From assembly GCA_037974665.1 (NCBI GenBank), contig CM075765.1, positions 63,599,747 through 63,663,746 on the forward strand: 64,000 bases of DNA. The letters run 5' to 3'. The position numbers and the translations under genes are program-made. Below, one piece after another: positions 37,608 through 49,461 of this stretch. The stretch comes from Ehretia macrophylla. Its lineage: Eukaryota; Streptophyta; Magnoliopsida; Boraginales; Ehretiaceae. Positions within the stretch are counted from its first letter, which is position 1; each line of letters opens with the position of its first letter. Under the pieces are notes generated by a model. The model was not told the origin of the DNA. It did no database searches and was given only the letters and a program-made list of their open reading frames with translations.

Positions 37608-38408
37608 AGGACCTTCTGTGATTTATTGAAAGTGTACAACACTTCATATAGTTCAAAAAATTCATGAATAATATCGTGTGGTTTGTTGAAAGTGTATAAC
37701 ACGATCTACCGTCAAAAAAGTTAACAAACTTCGTAAAAAGACATAAATGACATCAATTTTTTCCATCTCTCTTTTGTCCTTTTTCCTTTTGTTTAGACCA
37801 AAAAAATAAAAGAAAAATGAATAAATATATATATACACAAAAAAATGAAAAATACACACACACACATATATGTATATGTATATGTATAGAGATGGGGTAT
37901 GGGGTTGACGGGCGGGGGGTAGGAGAGTTGGAGGGGAGGGGTGGGGGCGCAAAAGGAGGTGACGAGCTAGGGGGTTTTGGGGGCTCTAATGGGGCTGAGT
38001 GGAGGTGGGGGTGACAGAGTGAGAGGTGTGGTGGGTGCTGATGGGGCTAGGTGAGAGTAGGAGTGACGGCTGGGTTGGGTGGGGTAGGGGATGACAGGGG
38101 GTGGTGGGGAGTATGACTTTTTTTTTTTGTTTTTTGTTTTTGTAACAATGGTAATTTGGTCAATTATTATAATTATTTATTGTCAAGTTCGTTAAAAACT
38201 AATAAAAATATCAGTTAATACGCGTGTTCTACACACTTCATTAAATATGATAGATTTTTCGACAATAGGGTGTTGTGCACTTTTGACAAATCACAGGCCA
38301 CAGAATAGTGTTTATAGGGTTTTAAACCATAGAAAAGTGTTGTACACTTTCGATAAATCACACAAAATCTAATACGCTTCACCCTTTTTAAGCGAATCAC
38401 AGGGGGTC
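37608..38408. mobile_element. Inverted-repeat element with a G-rich core
   Basis: The left end carries TGTGATTTATTGAAAGTGTA followed by CAACAC, then a second copy TGTGGTTTGTTGAAAGTGTA. The right end carries the same motifs inverted (for example GTTGTACACTTTCGATAAAT and GTGCACTTTTGACAAATCAC). Such terminal and subterminal repeats suggest a non-autonomous DNA element. The ends are approximate and no target duplication was resolved. The core (37891-38112) is extremely G-rich. Confidence 0.5.
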
Positions 38409-39009
38409 AAATGTATTAGGTGTCTATATATTAATAATAAGCAGTAATTTCTCAAGTACTAAATTTTGATTTTTTCTTGTTCCTATTCTTTTGAAATTCA
38501 GGAAGTGTAAGGACTTTGAAAAGAATGCACAATTAGCTTTAATTCAATAGACGAGGTATTTGGTGCTTTCACTTTGTATATAGCAACATATTGAGCGGCA
38601 ATTAGAGGAGAATAATCATGATAAATATCATATTGAATAATAATTAACGAGATAAATAGAAACAAATGAAAATTTTCATCATGTTTACATATGAAACCTA
38701 ATGACATAATTGATTTAATCCAGTTTAGAGTTCTATTCAAATTTCACATCACAAATATTTTTGAATATTTTGCTAAATTTTAAAATAAAATTCTATATTT
38801 CTTAACATCATAAGTGCGAAAGAAATCTAATTGCAAAAATAATAAAAAAAATATCGTTTCAAATTGATGATGAAGAGTATGGGTTTAAGAAAAGCTAATA
38901 ATAAATACGAAAAGTTTGAATAACACAACACTTCGACAGACTTTAATCAATCCTTTTTCCACCTTAGGTTGAGCTTTCGTTTATTAATAAATAAAGCGTG
39001 GCCCTTTTC

Positions 39010-39050
39010 CACCCCTCTCTCTCTTTCTGTCTCTCTCTGTGTGTGTTTAC
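39010..39050 (+). promoter_or_regulatory. CT-rich leader of the GRAS gene
   Basis: A CTCTCT/TGTGTG-rich tract lies about 140-175 bp before the GRAS start codon, typical of plant 5' leaders near the transcription start. An ATTAATAAATAAAG stretch near 38982-38995 could serve as an AT-rich core promoter. Confidence 0.35.
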
Positions 39051-39186
39051 GTTAGATATTCAAAAACACTAGACCACTACTTTCTGCTCAGCTTAGTCTC
39101 ACTAGTAAACTACACTAGCTAGTTTGCTTCTTTCACTCACTGATATGCAAACAAGTAGTATAGTTGAAGCCTAGCAAGAGAAGAGA

Positions 39187-40992
39187 ATGGCATATATGTG
39201 CACAGACAGTGGAAATCTAATGGCTATAGCTCAACAAGTCATTCAACAGAAGCAGAAGCAACAACAAGAGCAACAACAGCAACAGCATCAGCAGACCCAG
39301 CAGCAACAAGCCTTGGGCCTCAACCCATTTTGCCTTAGCACCCCACCATGGCTTCCTACTACAACTACTGCTAATCAGCTGAGTTTAACCAGTAGTCCCA
39401 CTTTGGGCTACGGTCTTTCCGGGCCGGGCTTTTCAGACCCTTTTTCCGGAGGAGGCGAACCGGCGTTTCCGTTTCCGAACTATTCGACTGGGTTTCGGTT
39501 TGCGGATTTTGCGAGTGGACCGGGTGGCGAGTTTGACTCGGATGAGTGGATGGAGAGCTTGATGGGCGGTGGTGATTCAACTACTGAGAGCTCTAACCTT
39601 CAATCTAATTGCGACGCGTGGCAACCCCCTTCGGATTTTAATATTTACACTACCGATCCGTTTTCAACTTGCCCGAGTCGACTCAGCTCTGATCTCAACC
39701 GTGTCATCAACCCTCCTTCTCTGCCACCACAAACCTCCACGTGGCCCCCACCACCTCCTTCATCCCCACCCCCTCCACAACCTTCTACTATCAAACAGCC
39801 TACACCCACAAACGACACCGTTTCGTGCGCTCCAATTTCAACTACTACTACTTCATCTTTATCTTCTCAGCCGTTGCTTAACTCTCTGGTGGAATGCGCT
39901 CGACTCGTCGAGTCAGACACGGACACCGCGGCGAAATCACTGATTCGACTCAGGGAATCGGTCTCCCAACACGGTGATCCAACTCAGCGCGTCGCTTATT
40001 ACTTCTCAGAAGCATTATACACAAAGCTCTCAAGAAATGATGACGACAGCACCACGTCATCTTCATCATCCTCATCATCAGAGGAAGAGTTCACTTTATC
40101 ATACAAAGCTCTCAACGATGCTTGTCCGTACTCAAAGTTTGCTCACTTAACAGCAAACCAAGCAATACTTGAAGCCACTGAAAAAGCTACAAAAATTCAC
40201 ATTGTTGATTTCGGTATTGTTCAAGGTGTTCAATGGGCTGCTTTTCTCCAAGCTTTGGCTACCCGACCAGCCGGAAAACCGGAAAAAATTCGGATCTCGG
40301 GTATTCCAGCGCCTGTTTTGGGGAAGTCTCCGACGACGGCGTTGTTGGCTACCGGGAACCGGTTGAGGGATTTCGCGAAAGTTCTAGATCTCAATTTCGA
40401 GTTTGAACCGGTTTCGACTCCGGTTGAGAATCTAAACCGGTCGAGCTTTCATGTTGAACCGGATGAGGTGGTGGCGGTTAATTTCATGCTTCAGTTGTAT
40501 AATTTGCTTGATGAGAGGAACGGTGCCGTAGAGTCAGCTCTCAAGCTTGCAAAGTCATTCAACCCTAGTGTTGTAACGCTGGGTGAGTACGAGGTGAGCT
40601 TGAACCGGGTTGGGTTTCTAGACCGGTTCAAGAACGCTCTGAAATACTACGCATCGGTTTTTGAATCCTTGGATCCGAGTATGACCCGAGACTTACCGGA
40701 GAGGCTCCAAGTTGAGAGACTATTACTTGGCCGGAGAATAGCGGGTGTGGTCGGCCCAGAGCAACCGGGAACCAGAAGGGAGCGTATGGAGGATAAAGAA
40801 CAGTGGAAGATTTTGATGCAAAACGCCGGTTTTAAGCCGGTAACCCTTAGCCATTACGCAATGAGCCAAGCCAAAATACTTCTTTGGAACTACAATTATA
40901 GCTCATCGTACACCTTGATTGATTCTCCACCTGGGTTTCTTTCCTTGGCTTGGAATGATGTTCCTCTGCTTACTGTTTCTTCATGGCGTTAA
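39187..40992 (+). CDS. SCL7: GRAS-domain transcriptional regulator, SCARECROW-like 4/7 type
   Basis: A nuclear GRAS protein of 601 residues in one intronless frame, as usual for this family. The N-terminus [19 protein letters not shown] is characteristic of the SCL4/SCL7 clade. It is followed by a polyglutamine-rich stretch (20-41), an acidic/Gly/Phe region with the [10 protein letters not shown] motif (117-126) and a proline-rich linker (177-206). The GRAS domain runs from about 226 to the end: first leucine-rich region from [14 protein letters not shown], a VHIID-type core [11 protein letters not shown] (337-347), the second leucine-rich region near 380-410, and the SAW region ending LTVSSWR. 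A serine run (290-298) interrupts the domain after the first leucine region. The start is the first ATG of the frame and matches the family. Which of SCL4 or SCL7 is the ortholog cannot be decided, as they are Arabidopsis duplicates. Its exact biological role is not established by sequence. Confidence 0.95.
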   Translation: MAYMCTDSGNLMAIAQQVIQQKQKQQQEQQQQQHQQTQQQQALGLNPFCLSTPPWLPTTTTANQLSLTSSPTLGYGLSGPGFSDPFSGGGEPAFPFPNYSTGFRFADFASGPGGEFDSDEWMESLMGGGDSTTESSNLQSNCDAWQPPSDFNIYTTDPFSTCPSRLSSDLNRVINPPSLPPQTSTWPPPPPSSPPPPQPSTIKQPTPTNDTVSCAPISTTTTSSLSSQPLLNSLVECARLVESDTDTAAKSLIRLRESVSQHGDPTQRVAYYFSEALYTKLSRNDDDSTTSSSSSSSSEEEFTLSYKALNDACPYSKFAHLTANQAILEATEKATKIHIVDFGIVQGVQWAAFLQALATRPAGKPEKIRISGIPAPVLGKSPTTALLATGNRLRDFAKVLDLNFEFEPVSTPVENLNRSSFHVEPDEVVAVNFMLQLYNLLDERNGAVESALKLAKSFNPSVVTLGEYEVSLNRVGFLDRFKNALKYYASVFESLDPSMTRDLPERLQVERLLLGRRIAGVVGPEQPGTRRERMEDKEQWKILMQNAGFKPVTLSHYAMSQAKILLWNYNYSSSYTLIDSPPGFLSLAWNDVPLLTVSSWR

Positions 40993-43900
40993 TCGAGTTT
41001 TTATATGCTAAAAAATTTGTTGATTTTCCACTACCTATAAAATTTTTGTTCTGTGGTGTGGATGATGAACAATTTAAGTCTCTGGTATGCTCAAATTTGC
41101 CACGATGAACAACAACTATGAAGCCTGGTCTTGGAAAAAGCTTAGTTAGTTATGGTTAATTTTAGTTTGTAATAGTAGGAGAAGAAGCAAGTTAGTGTAG
41201 ATTGATTATTGATGATAGTTTTGACGCTTTTTGGATCAATCCAAGTGATCAAGTCTGTTGAAGTTGTAGTTGGAATTTGAAGTTCTCTCTGTTTTTATGT
41301 TCAGTTTTTTGCTTTCTCTTCGTTAGACGGCTGAACAACGCGAAAAAATATACCGCGATGTTTCACCCTGTTTATCCTCTTCTCCGGCGGCACAGCAGAG
41401 AGGATGTTTAGTCTAGATTTTTGAGTTCTGTTATAGTTCTGCTTCTGGAGATCTTTGAAGCTGGAGAAGACAAATTGTACAATTGCTACTATTATGATGA
41501 TGAGGTATGGAATGTAATTAATTGTGTTCAATTAATATAGAAGTATGATGAAATTGTGAAGCATTAAAGGTATGGCAGAAATTGCTCTCATGTAAATCTC
41601 ATATAATGTTATAATATTACACAATAAAATTATTATGATTAGGATATCATTGTCCATTTATGTGATGTGAACCTTGTGTATTAAATATTTGTTACTTGCA
41701 CGATTAGTGAAGCTAGCAAGCACGCCATAAGATGTCATTGTCTCTCAGGTTGTGTTGCATTTGGGTTTAATTTTGTAATATGACCCCTATATCAAAGCGC
41801 TGTCAAGCTTGCTGTTGAGGTGTGAACTGTTGTTTTGCCATTTTGCAATTTTATTTCCAATCGCAACACTCAAGTGTTCTTTTAGAAGCAAGTACTTGAC
41901 CAGTAACTATGACAATAACATTGATATTTGTCCTTTTTCATTCTGCAATTCAAGCCTCCTTCCTATTCCTTGTCATGAGGCTAGGAGGCAAAGTGTGGAA
42001 AAAACTGGTAAAACCATCTTGTTTACGAAAGTACGGGCCAGATGAACAGCTTGGCACTAAGTCGGTTAGGCGACGACCGAGATTTGAATCATCGCGTAAT
42101 ATTTTTAAAATATTTATTACCGTTAAATTTCTCTTTAACCTTACAAGAAAGTATAGGTTGCTTCATTTTGTTGAATTAGGGCAACTTGAAGGTCACCTTA
42201 TCTTGGACCGTTATTAATTGGCATTTAGGGTGGTGACAACGGGCACCGACTAGTCTCTGCGGCATATTAATGGGACTATGAGTACACATAATTTAGCTGC
42301 TGATTTCTCCATTTCACACGCATAGTATTCATTGGACTATGTGATTCCCTGATTGACAAGGGCGTAGGCATTCACGCATCAGTGCAAACTATAGTTCTTA
42401 TCCACTTCAAAAGTAGAGCAATTAAAAAAAGAGTTGAAATTGTATTTTTTTAAAATATATATATTATAAAATTATTTTTAAGCTATAAAATTAATTTAAT
42501 TTTTATCAAAAAAAAATTATTCATATATAAGTATTAAATCATGTGTTTTCAATTTCAATAAAACAATAATCTTAGATCCGCCTTGCCGTGATTGCCTATC
42601 GCTCTGATATTGCATTTAATCCGCATTATTTTGGATTCTTCCTTCATTTGTATGTGCTCTTACTGCGAATTTGTCTATAATCAGTATTTATATCCAACAA
42701 ATCCATATAGCTTCACACAAAATATTTCTTCAACCATAAGAAAGTTGAGAATCATTGAGCATAGCATAGCATACGTACGTTGTTACTAGTTAAAATAAAC
42801 ATAAGCTAGCAACAAGTAAACGAACTATCAATATGAGAAGGTAATATAATATTTTGAAGGAGCAAAACGTCGAAATGAACTTGTTTAGAAATAGGGATTT
42901 CTCATCTATCAATGTCTTCAAACTATTAAGATGTAGTCATTTCATCATTTGATTTGAAGTTTTAGTTATTCTGATCATTAGAATATTTGTAAAGTTGATA
43001 ATTGATATATTCTCAGTCAAAAAGGATGAGCATATGATATATTATTAATAGAGGGATGGTTTGAATTCTTGTATATTAATCTCATCATATAAAATTGCAT
43101 ACTCCTAGCTTAAAACCTCATTAATTAAAGTTGCCTTCTTCACTGTCCAAAGCATGTGCTCCACGAGGGTAAGTTCAATAGGCCAAGGACTTGTATCTTT
43201 TAGTTTCAAATTTGAGTTTTATTGTTTAGTTTCTAATTTTAGTTTTATTGTTATCGTTACTCATATTCAAAATCTTTGAGTCGTACTTGGTAGATGAAAA
43301 GTTTTCGTTACTCAATTCTCAAAGGGAACTTTGTCGACAGAAATGGACTAATACAATGTGCATAAACTAACTACAACATTGTCTTCGCAAAGAGAGAAAG
43401 ACAATCACTTATTCTCAAAACTAGTCTTCCTAATACATATACGAGATTAATATAAACTCAATCTGAATAGTTTCCCAAATATGGTTTCAATTTTGTGCAT
43501 CGAAACAGGCATTATCCCCTAAGAGTGTTCATGTACTGTGACATGGAAAATGGAGTACTAGTATTGCCATTATTGATGACCCATCAATTTTTATTTCATC
43601 TGTGGTGGTACAGCGTGTGCACACTCTGTAGGCTCTGATAAATTACCCCCAAACTGGGCTAAGAGCCTTTGAACATTTCAAAATGGGTGTAATGAAAGCA
43701 CAAAAAGAAAAAAAAAAAAGCTCAAAAAGGACGCTTTGGGAGCAAACTAGACAGCAGGTTGCAGTTACGGTCGAAACAGGCACGTGCATGACCTGTTGAC
43801 GTCTCCTGCAGATAAATAAAAAATTAAAAATTAAAATCAGAGAGGCTCATTTCTCGATATGGATCGGTGGTGGTTAAATAGAATTGATGACGTCAGAGAC

Positions 43901-44528
43901 TGTGCCAATGGTCTGGTGGTCCCCACACTGTCGAGAGTCGGCTGCGGCCGCTGCTGCTGATGAGCAGAGCAAGAGTAGTAGTTTATTTTTGCATGTCATT
44001 CAGCTAATCAGCTGTAGTGTGGGACAAAGTCCTAGGCGTTCTAGACCAGCGCGCCCACTATTTTTGTTTTAATTTCCTTGTGTATATGTTTCAGAATATA
44101 CACCACATTTCTACAGTGTCCCGTTGTAGACATGTAGTCCGTCCCTGTGCGTTACAAGTTTGCGTGTCACGTGAGATCTAACTATTCACAATATTTTATA
44201 ATAATTATATTAATAATTTAAAAATTATCTTTTTCGTTAATCATATTAATTATAATGTTAGAAATAAATTTATTTTCAAAGTGTCATGGAGGACTAAACA
44301 CAACATTGCGGTACCGTATTACTGGCCAGATTAACTAAATGTTTATCGAAACGCATGGATAATTATTCAAGATGACAATTGTTTTGAAGGTATGCTATGT
44401 TACCACGTGTAAATATTATTGTAGCCCTCATTGCAAAGCTGGTGTTTTACCCAAGAACTTTACAGTATGGTTGGATTGGGAAAAATGAGTGGAAGGGCAT
44501 GGATGTGGAGGGACTTTCTAATCCTTTC
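40993..44528. other. Spacer downstream of the GRAS gene
   Basis: No gene is visible. The first roughly 650 bp probably include the 3' UTR; AATAAA occurs near 41622. A GC-rich island at 43870-44060 contains the perfect palindrome TGACGTCA (about 43888-43895) and a 61-codon open frame from the ATG at 43887 with no recognisable motif. That frame is not called a gene. Confidence 0.45.
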
Positions 44529-45464
44529 CCCTGTTTGTTTTCAGAAGTTTGGAGGGATAAATAAAATGGATATACGCTCACTCTCCCTCCTAAGTTCCAA
44601 ATTGTGTTCCTTCCAAATTGGGGTAAAATGGAGAGGAGGGATTATCTAATATTTGACATGCCTGTTTTATCCTCCATTTTCTACATAATCTCAAGCTTAC
44701 CAGCTTTATCATCCAATTCCACCAAAAACTCAAACCCATCGCAAGTTTCAATCTCATGACTCTCTGCATTATCATCAGCTGCTGCTTTTGATTCAATGGC
44801 GAAAAGCTCAATTTCTTTCCAAAAAATCCAACACTCAATTGAGAAAATTTCTTTCCTGCAAGTGGCGTGAATTCAAAGGATTTTTTGAGTTTGTGAAAAT
44901 CAATTGACTTCTTAATGGAATCCTAAAAGCTGAGCTTTTCTTATAAATTTAATTCATCAAGAGAAGAACTCTTGATCGCTGGACTGAAAATTTGATAAAG
45001 TTTAATATATATTTTTTTTGATAAAGTTTGATATTGAAGCCATTAGGTTTGAGTTTGTTTCAAAGGTTTGGGTGGAATTGGATGAAATGGTGGAAATAGA
45101 TGATGTTGGTGGTGTGCCGTGATGGTGTATGTGTTAGTATGCTGGGTTGTGTAATTTTGGCCGTAAGCTGCAGTAGAAGAACAATAAGGAAGAATTGGAA
45201 GAAGATAATGACAAGGAGGAAAAAAATGAAAATTAATTTAAATTAAAGAAGGGTATATATGTTAATTTTCTTATAAAATTTATCCACTCCTTCTATTTTC
45301 TTTCTAATCCAAATAAAGAAATTAAATAATCTTTTATGATTCTCTCATTTATAAAATTATATAATCCAAATATGATTTGATCCCTTCCACTCTTTTCTTT
45401 TATGATACTCTCACTTTCTCTCCTTTATTAAATTTATCCCCTTCAATCCAAACACACTGTTAAT
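44529..45464. mobile_element. Possible MITE-like element
   Basis: The left end has CTGTTTGTTTTC, then AAGTTTGGAGGGATAAAT. The right end, read on the other strand, has CAGTGTGTTTGGATTGAAGG, then GGATAAATTT. The shared TTTGG...GGGATAAAT pattern suggests inverted ends of about 40 bp. No coding capacity or clear target duplication was found. Confidence 0.35.
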
Positions 45465-45537
45465 ATAATTGATTCTCTTCCCTCTTTTTTTATTGTAGGG
45501 AAGACAGAATTTCATCTCCCAATTATAGAGTGATTAA

Positions 45538-46472
45538 GACTAACTCCAACAATCTCTATATTTTTTTCTTTACATGTAGGGAGTTTAGGCTTTACTTCTT
45601 TAACTTGGGCTCCATATTCCAGTTTCACTCCAGCATCCTCCTTACTTTTAATCTATCTTTATTTCAGTGACTTCCTACTTCAATTTCACTCCAACAGTTT
45701 CCCTATTTTACAGACTCCCTTTTTTTTTTTTACTCTAATATATTTCTATTTTAGATCAAACACACCATTTTAATTTTTTATTTACATTTTTTATTTTTAA
45801 TGATGAAATATTATTTTAATTATTAATAATTATTTTCTATTATAGCTTATAATAAATATTTTTTTTCTTTTCGTTGTCCGTATTATTTTTTTTCATTTTC
45901 ATTAAAAAAAACTTTTTCATAACATAAAGAGTCCAACTAAAATAATATAAATAGTCCAACAACAACTAAACCTTCAGCCAACAACTAAAATATTCGTATT
46001 TTAGAAGCTTCCTATTTTATTTTAATATAATATATCTCTATTTTGATTATACACATTATTTGATTATTTATTTATATTTTTTATTTGTTTATGATGACAC
46101 TCTATTTTAATTTTTATTATCTTATTATATTTTCAATTAATATTATTTTTTATTATATTTTTGTTTGAATTGAAAAAATCAATATCGATTCGACCAGAAA
46201 GTTGTCATTAAAATTTGAAATTCCGTAAAGATTATAATAAGTTAGAAATAAAATTAGTTTGATTTCGCAACTATAAAAAAAAAAAAATTCAAATTTTATA
46301 GATATAGAGAGTCACTTTTGACTCTTTACATATAAAGAGCTAAGCAAAAAAAAAAAAGAACTCCCAATTTTAGAAAGTCTCTCATAAAGAGGTTGTTGGA
46401 GCATAATTTGAGTATTTGCCTCCCTAAAATAACTAAAGAACCATTTTAAAGAGGCTATTGGAGCCAACTTAA
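45538..46472. mobile_element. MITE-like element with CTCCAA termini
   Basis: The left end GACTAACTCCAACAATCTCT and the reverse complement of the right end AAGTTGGCTCCAATAGCCTC are recognisably inverted. Degenerate internal copies of the CACTCCAACA/TTCCCTATTTT motif recur. It resembles the shorter element inside DWF4 intron 7 (10538-10788). The target duplication is unclear. Confidence 0.5.
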
Positions 46473-47823
46473 GATTAGAATACTGAATCGAGCATATTTG
46501 TATTATCTCCCACTACAGTGGGTTAAGAATTACAAATTACTAGTTTTTATTCACAATCGTCTTACATACCGCTGGAGATAGAATGTATTACTACTAAGTG
46601 CAAGTTCATGAAACCATTAATCGCGAAAATGGAGTAGTAATAATTAGAAATCACAGTATTTAATACTCACTTTCAACCCATTTAAGTGAGATAATCTGGT
46701 TGGGCCTTAATATAGCAAGACACTACTATGCTAATGAAGAAGTAAGCTGAAAAGATAAGTCTGAAAGGTCCGTCTATTACTACTTTAGCTGGGTTTGGCC
46801 CAAAAGTCCACAAATTTAGGCCCCTTTTTGCTTAGCATAGCTTGCACCTTGGGCCAAAGTTTGTTATTCATGTGTAAAGCTTCTTGCCAAATTCAAATTC
46901 ATGAGTAGTTGATGTTACACTATTGCTTGGCTTAACACTTTTTTTTTTTATTTATCTTTTTTTTTTTTGAATTTGAAGGGAGGCCTAACTGACGATCAAG
47001 ATTTTAGCAACAATTCAAGGTGATCGATGTTCCCCTTTCTTATCTTTTTCAAGTTGAGTCATCAGTGCTACAGGTGCATGTTCCACATATAATTTTCTTA
47101 GTGGTTGATCTAAATTATAGTTAATCGATCAATCTATACATTTATTTATATCACGATAAATTTAGAACACATGAATACCTAGATTCTATTGCAGGATGGT
47201 TCCACAATCTTCAATCCATGGCCTTAAAAGACTATTTCCACCTCAATATTATGAGCTCCCAATGTTAACACTGTTTTAAGACGCATCATCATAGTGAGAA
47301 AGAAATGGCACTATCAAATTAATTGCTAATTATGATTATTCTTGTAAGATTATCGTAAAATACTTGCATGAAGAAATTAAATGGAATATCTAACTCATAT
47401 AGTCTTCGACCAAGAAAAAAAAAAAAATGAAGAAAAGAAAACTCATGTAGTCAGCGGTGGTGGGAACTTTCTTTGCCATTTTACTTGTCATCGCAATTGA
47501 GTAAAATTTAAGCTTTTGTGTAAATGTGTCAAGCTAGCCTTGGAAACCTTTTTTTTTTATAAAATTATTTACATCCAAAAATATATCCAACGTTGTGGCA
47601 CATTCTAGTATAAACTTGGCAAACCGAACCACCACGTGTGAAGCTACGACGACTCGACTTTTGATTCGGAGCATGACTAGGATCTTTATCTGCTGTTTCG
47701 GACCTCATTGCTGACTCAAAAATTCTCTCATCTTTTTTGTCTTTATCCACATATATATATATATATATACCTAAACTTCAATCACCCCATATCACATTGA
47801 TCAAGAACACATAAAAAGAAGAT
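46473..47823. other. Spacer and upstream region of the LEA-like gene
   Basis: No gene is visible apart from the promoter-proximal signals listed separately. An alternating AT tract at 47751-47769 lies about 55-75 bp before the start codon at 47824 and may act as the TATA region. Confidence 0.5.
47631..47640 (+). promoter_or_regulatory. ABRE/G-box, candidate ABA-responsive element
   Basis: ACCACGTGTG contains the ABRE core ACGTGT and a CACGTG G-box. It lies about 185 bp before the start codon, next to AAACCGAACC, which is coupling-element-like. This is consistent with seed or dehydration control of the LEA-like gene, but it is inferred from sequence only. Confidence 0.45.
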
Positions 47824-48669
47824 ATGCTTAACGCACTTCGATTATCATTAAGAGCACAACCACCACCATCGTTGTTCTTGCCAAACCGTATTGGCCGTAA
47901 CGCATCTGGTGTCAGATTCTTGCAACAAGTTGTTCCAGGAGAGAAGAATTCAATGGATCAGACTCAACACCCAGCTGAGAAAATAGAGTTAGTTTTATTT
48001 TCTTCACATTTCTTAATTAATTATGTGTTATATTATGTTATCATAGTCTATACTTATAATATCAAATTCTATTTATTTGTGTATAGGGACACTATGTCGT
48101 CCTTTGGAGAAGGGTATGCTACCAGGTCTGATGAAGAAGGATTTGGAGGAGTTTATGGAGGGAATCAGTATCTTAATAAAAAAGATGAAGAAAAAATTAT
48201 TGATGGCGGTACTACTGGTAAGTCTTGTTTAGAAATTTATAAAATTCTTGTATTTTATAAATTTTCTCCAAACATTTGAACGGTGAAATATGACTCTCGG
48301 TGATATTTACTGATGGTTCATACCACCTTTGTCAAATTCCTGTATTTTGGTGAAATATTTTTTCGATTGATATATAATAATGCTCTTTAATTTAGTACAG
48401 GCTTCCTATGTTGATTCCCTTTCAAGTAAAATTATTTCAGATGTTCCTAAGTTATAATTAAAGATTTTTGGTCCGAGGAATCATGCTACATGCTACTCTT
48501 GTTACTTGAAAATTAAAAATGATAGAATCTCAATACGATGTTTATACAATTTTTTGGTCTTAATATGGACTAACAAGTTGGTGTTTTGATAGAGGAAGTA
48601 AATGATGCTAGCCAAGGGAGTGAAGTGAAAGAGAAGGAGACAGCTCGGAACCAGATGTCAGCGGCATAG
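47824..48669 (+). CDS. Small LEA-like protein with a probable organelle presequence
   Basis: Three exons, 47824-47987, 48087-48217 and 48593-48669, join to 123 residues. Residues 1-32 are rich in Arg, Leu, Ser and Ala with no acids, like a mitochondrial presequence. The mature part is hydrophilic and charged, with SFGEGYATRSDEEGFGG (59-75), GGNQ, and a Lys/Glu-rich tail with SQGSEVKEKE. Such glycine- and charge-rich, cysteine-free composition resembles late-embryogenesis-abundant proteins; I do not recognise a named Pfam family with certainty. By position after SDH1 and the GRAS gene it may match Arabidopsis At5g66780 (from memory). Intron 1 (47988-48086) is 99 bp and has no in-frame stop, so its retention would insert 33 mostly hydrophobic residues. 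An ABRE lies upstream, and AATAAA at 48807-48812 is a likely poly(A) signal. Confidence 0.8.
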
Positions 48670-48806
48670 ATGAGAATGTTGCACCTGATCAAATGATATA
48701 TATTAGTACTTCTTTTGTTTTCTTTACAGTCTAGTTTCTCGTTTTTGGAACATGCATTTTATGTCCCAAAGTTTATGGGCGACCTTCGGGTACATCAACC
48801 CTATGT

Positions 48807-48812
48807 AATAAA
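48807..48812 (+). terminator. Probable polyadenylation signal of the LEA-like gene
   Basis: AATAAA lies 138 bp after the stop codon at 48667-48669, within a U-rich region. Confidence 0.4.
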
Positions 48813-49461
48813 CGATGTGCCCTGCTTTTATGCAAAGCTAATCTCGATGTTTTATTAGTACTTATTTTTTCTTCGTTTTCTTCTGGTTTTGAAAGAAGAG
48901 GGAAAAAAAGAAAATATGGATTGCTAGACGTTATTTCCTATTTTGTTTGGGCTAAATAAGTTACAAGTAAGACAAAGCTACTCGTAAGTAAATCAGGTTT
49001 GGAACATCATCATCATTCAAGCCGGAAGTAGTAGTGTTGGAAACTTCCTCTCTTTTATTATAAAATTTATAATCAGATGTGTGATCTATTATGAAGAAGG
49101 AATATATGTCTTACCTCACGAAAATTCCTTATAGAAAAATCTCTCTATACTCAGTCTTGAAACTCTCTTTAAAGTTTGTGAATTGTTTAATCACAATCAA
49201 AATAAAACCTAAAATCCGTGCATTTGGGATCTACAAGCAAAATTGTTTTTAGATCATATTTTAATTAGGAGTAAAATTATTAATTCGTTATTATTTAAGT
49301 TTATAACAAATTATTAACTCGTTATTATTTGATTTCACAACATATATTGGAGAATTATTTTATCAATATAAAATATCACAGAATCTGTACTTAAGTTCTT
49401 TTCTTTTTAAGAGGCGGAATAGAATAATAGACTCGAGATGCTTTTATATGCTGAGGGATAT

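Noticed and set aside
39569..39943. Long alternative-frame reading within the GRAS gene
   Set aside because: It is a shadow of the GRAS coding frame, produced by its biased composition.
42040..42095. tRNA-like or SINE-like motif (AAGTCGGTTAGGCGACGACC)
   Set aside because: No cloverleaf can be formed and no proper A and B boxes are present. No tRNA gene was found anywhere in the window.
43887..44072. A 61-codon frame starting MTSETVPMVWW with an alanine run
   Set aside because: No family resemblance. The region looks like a GC-rich promoter-type island and the alanine run comes from a GCTGCGGCC stretch. Kept only as a note.
44590..44838. An 82-codon - strand frame
   Set aside because: It lies inside a probable MITE-like element and has no recognisable domain.
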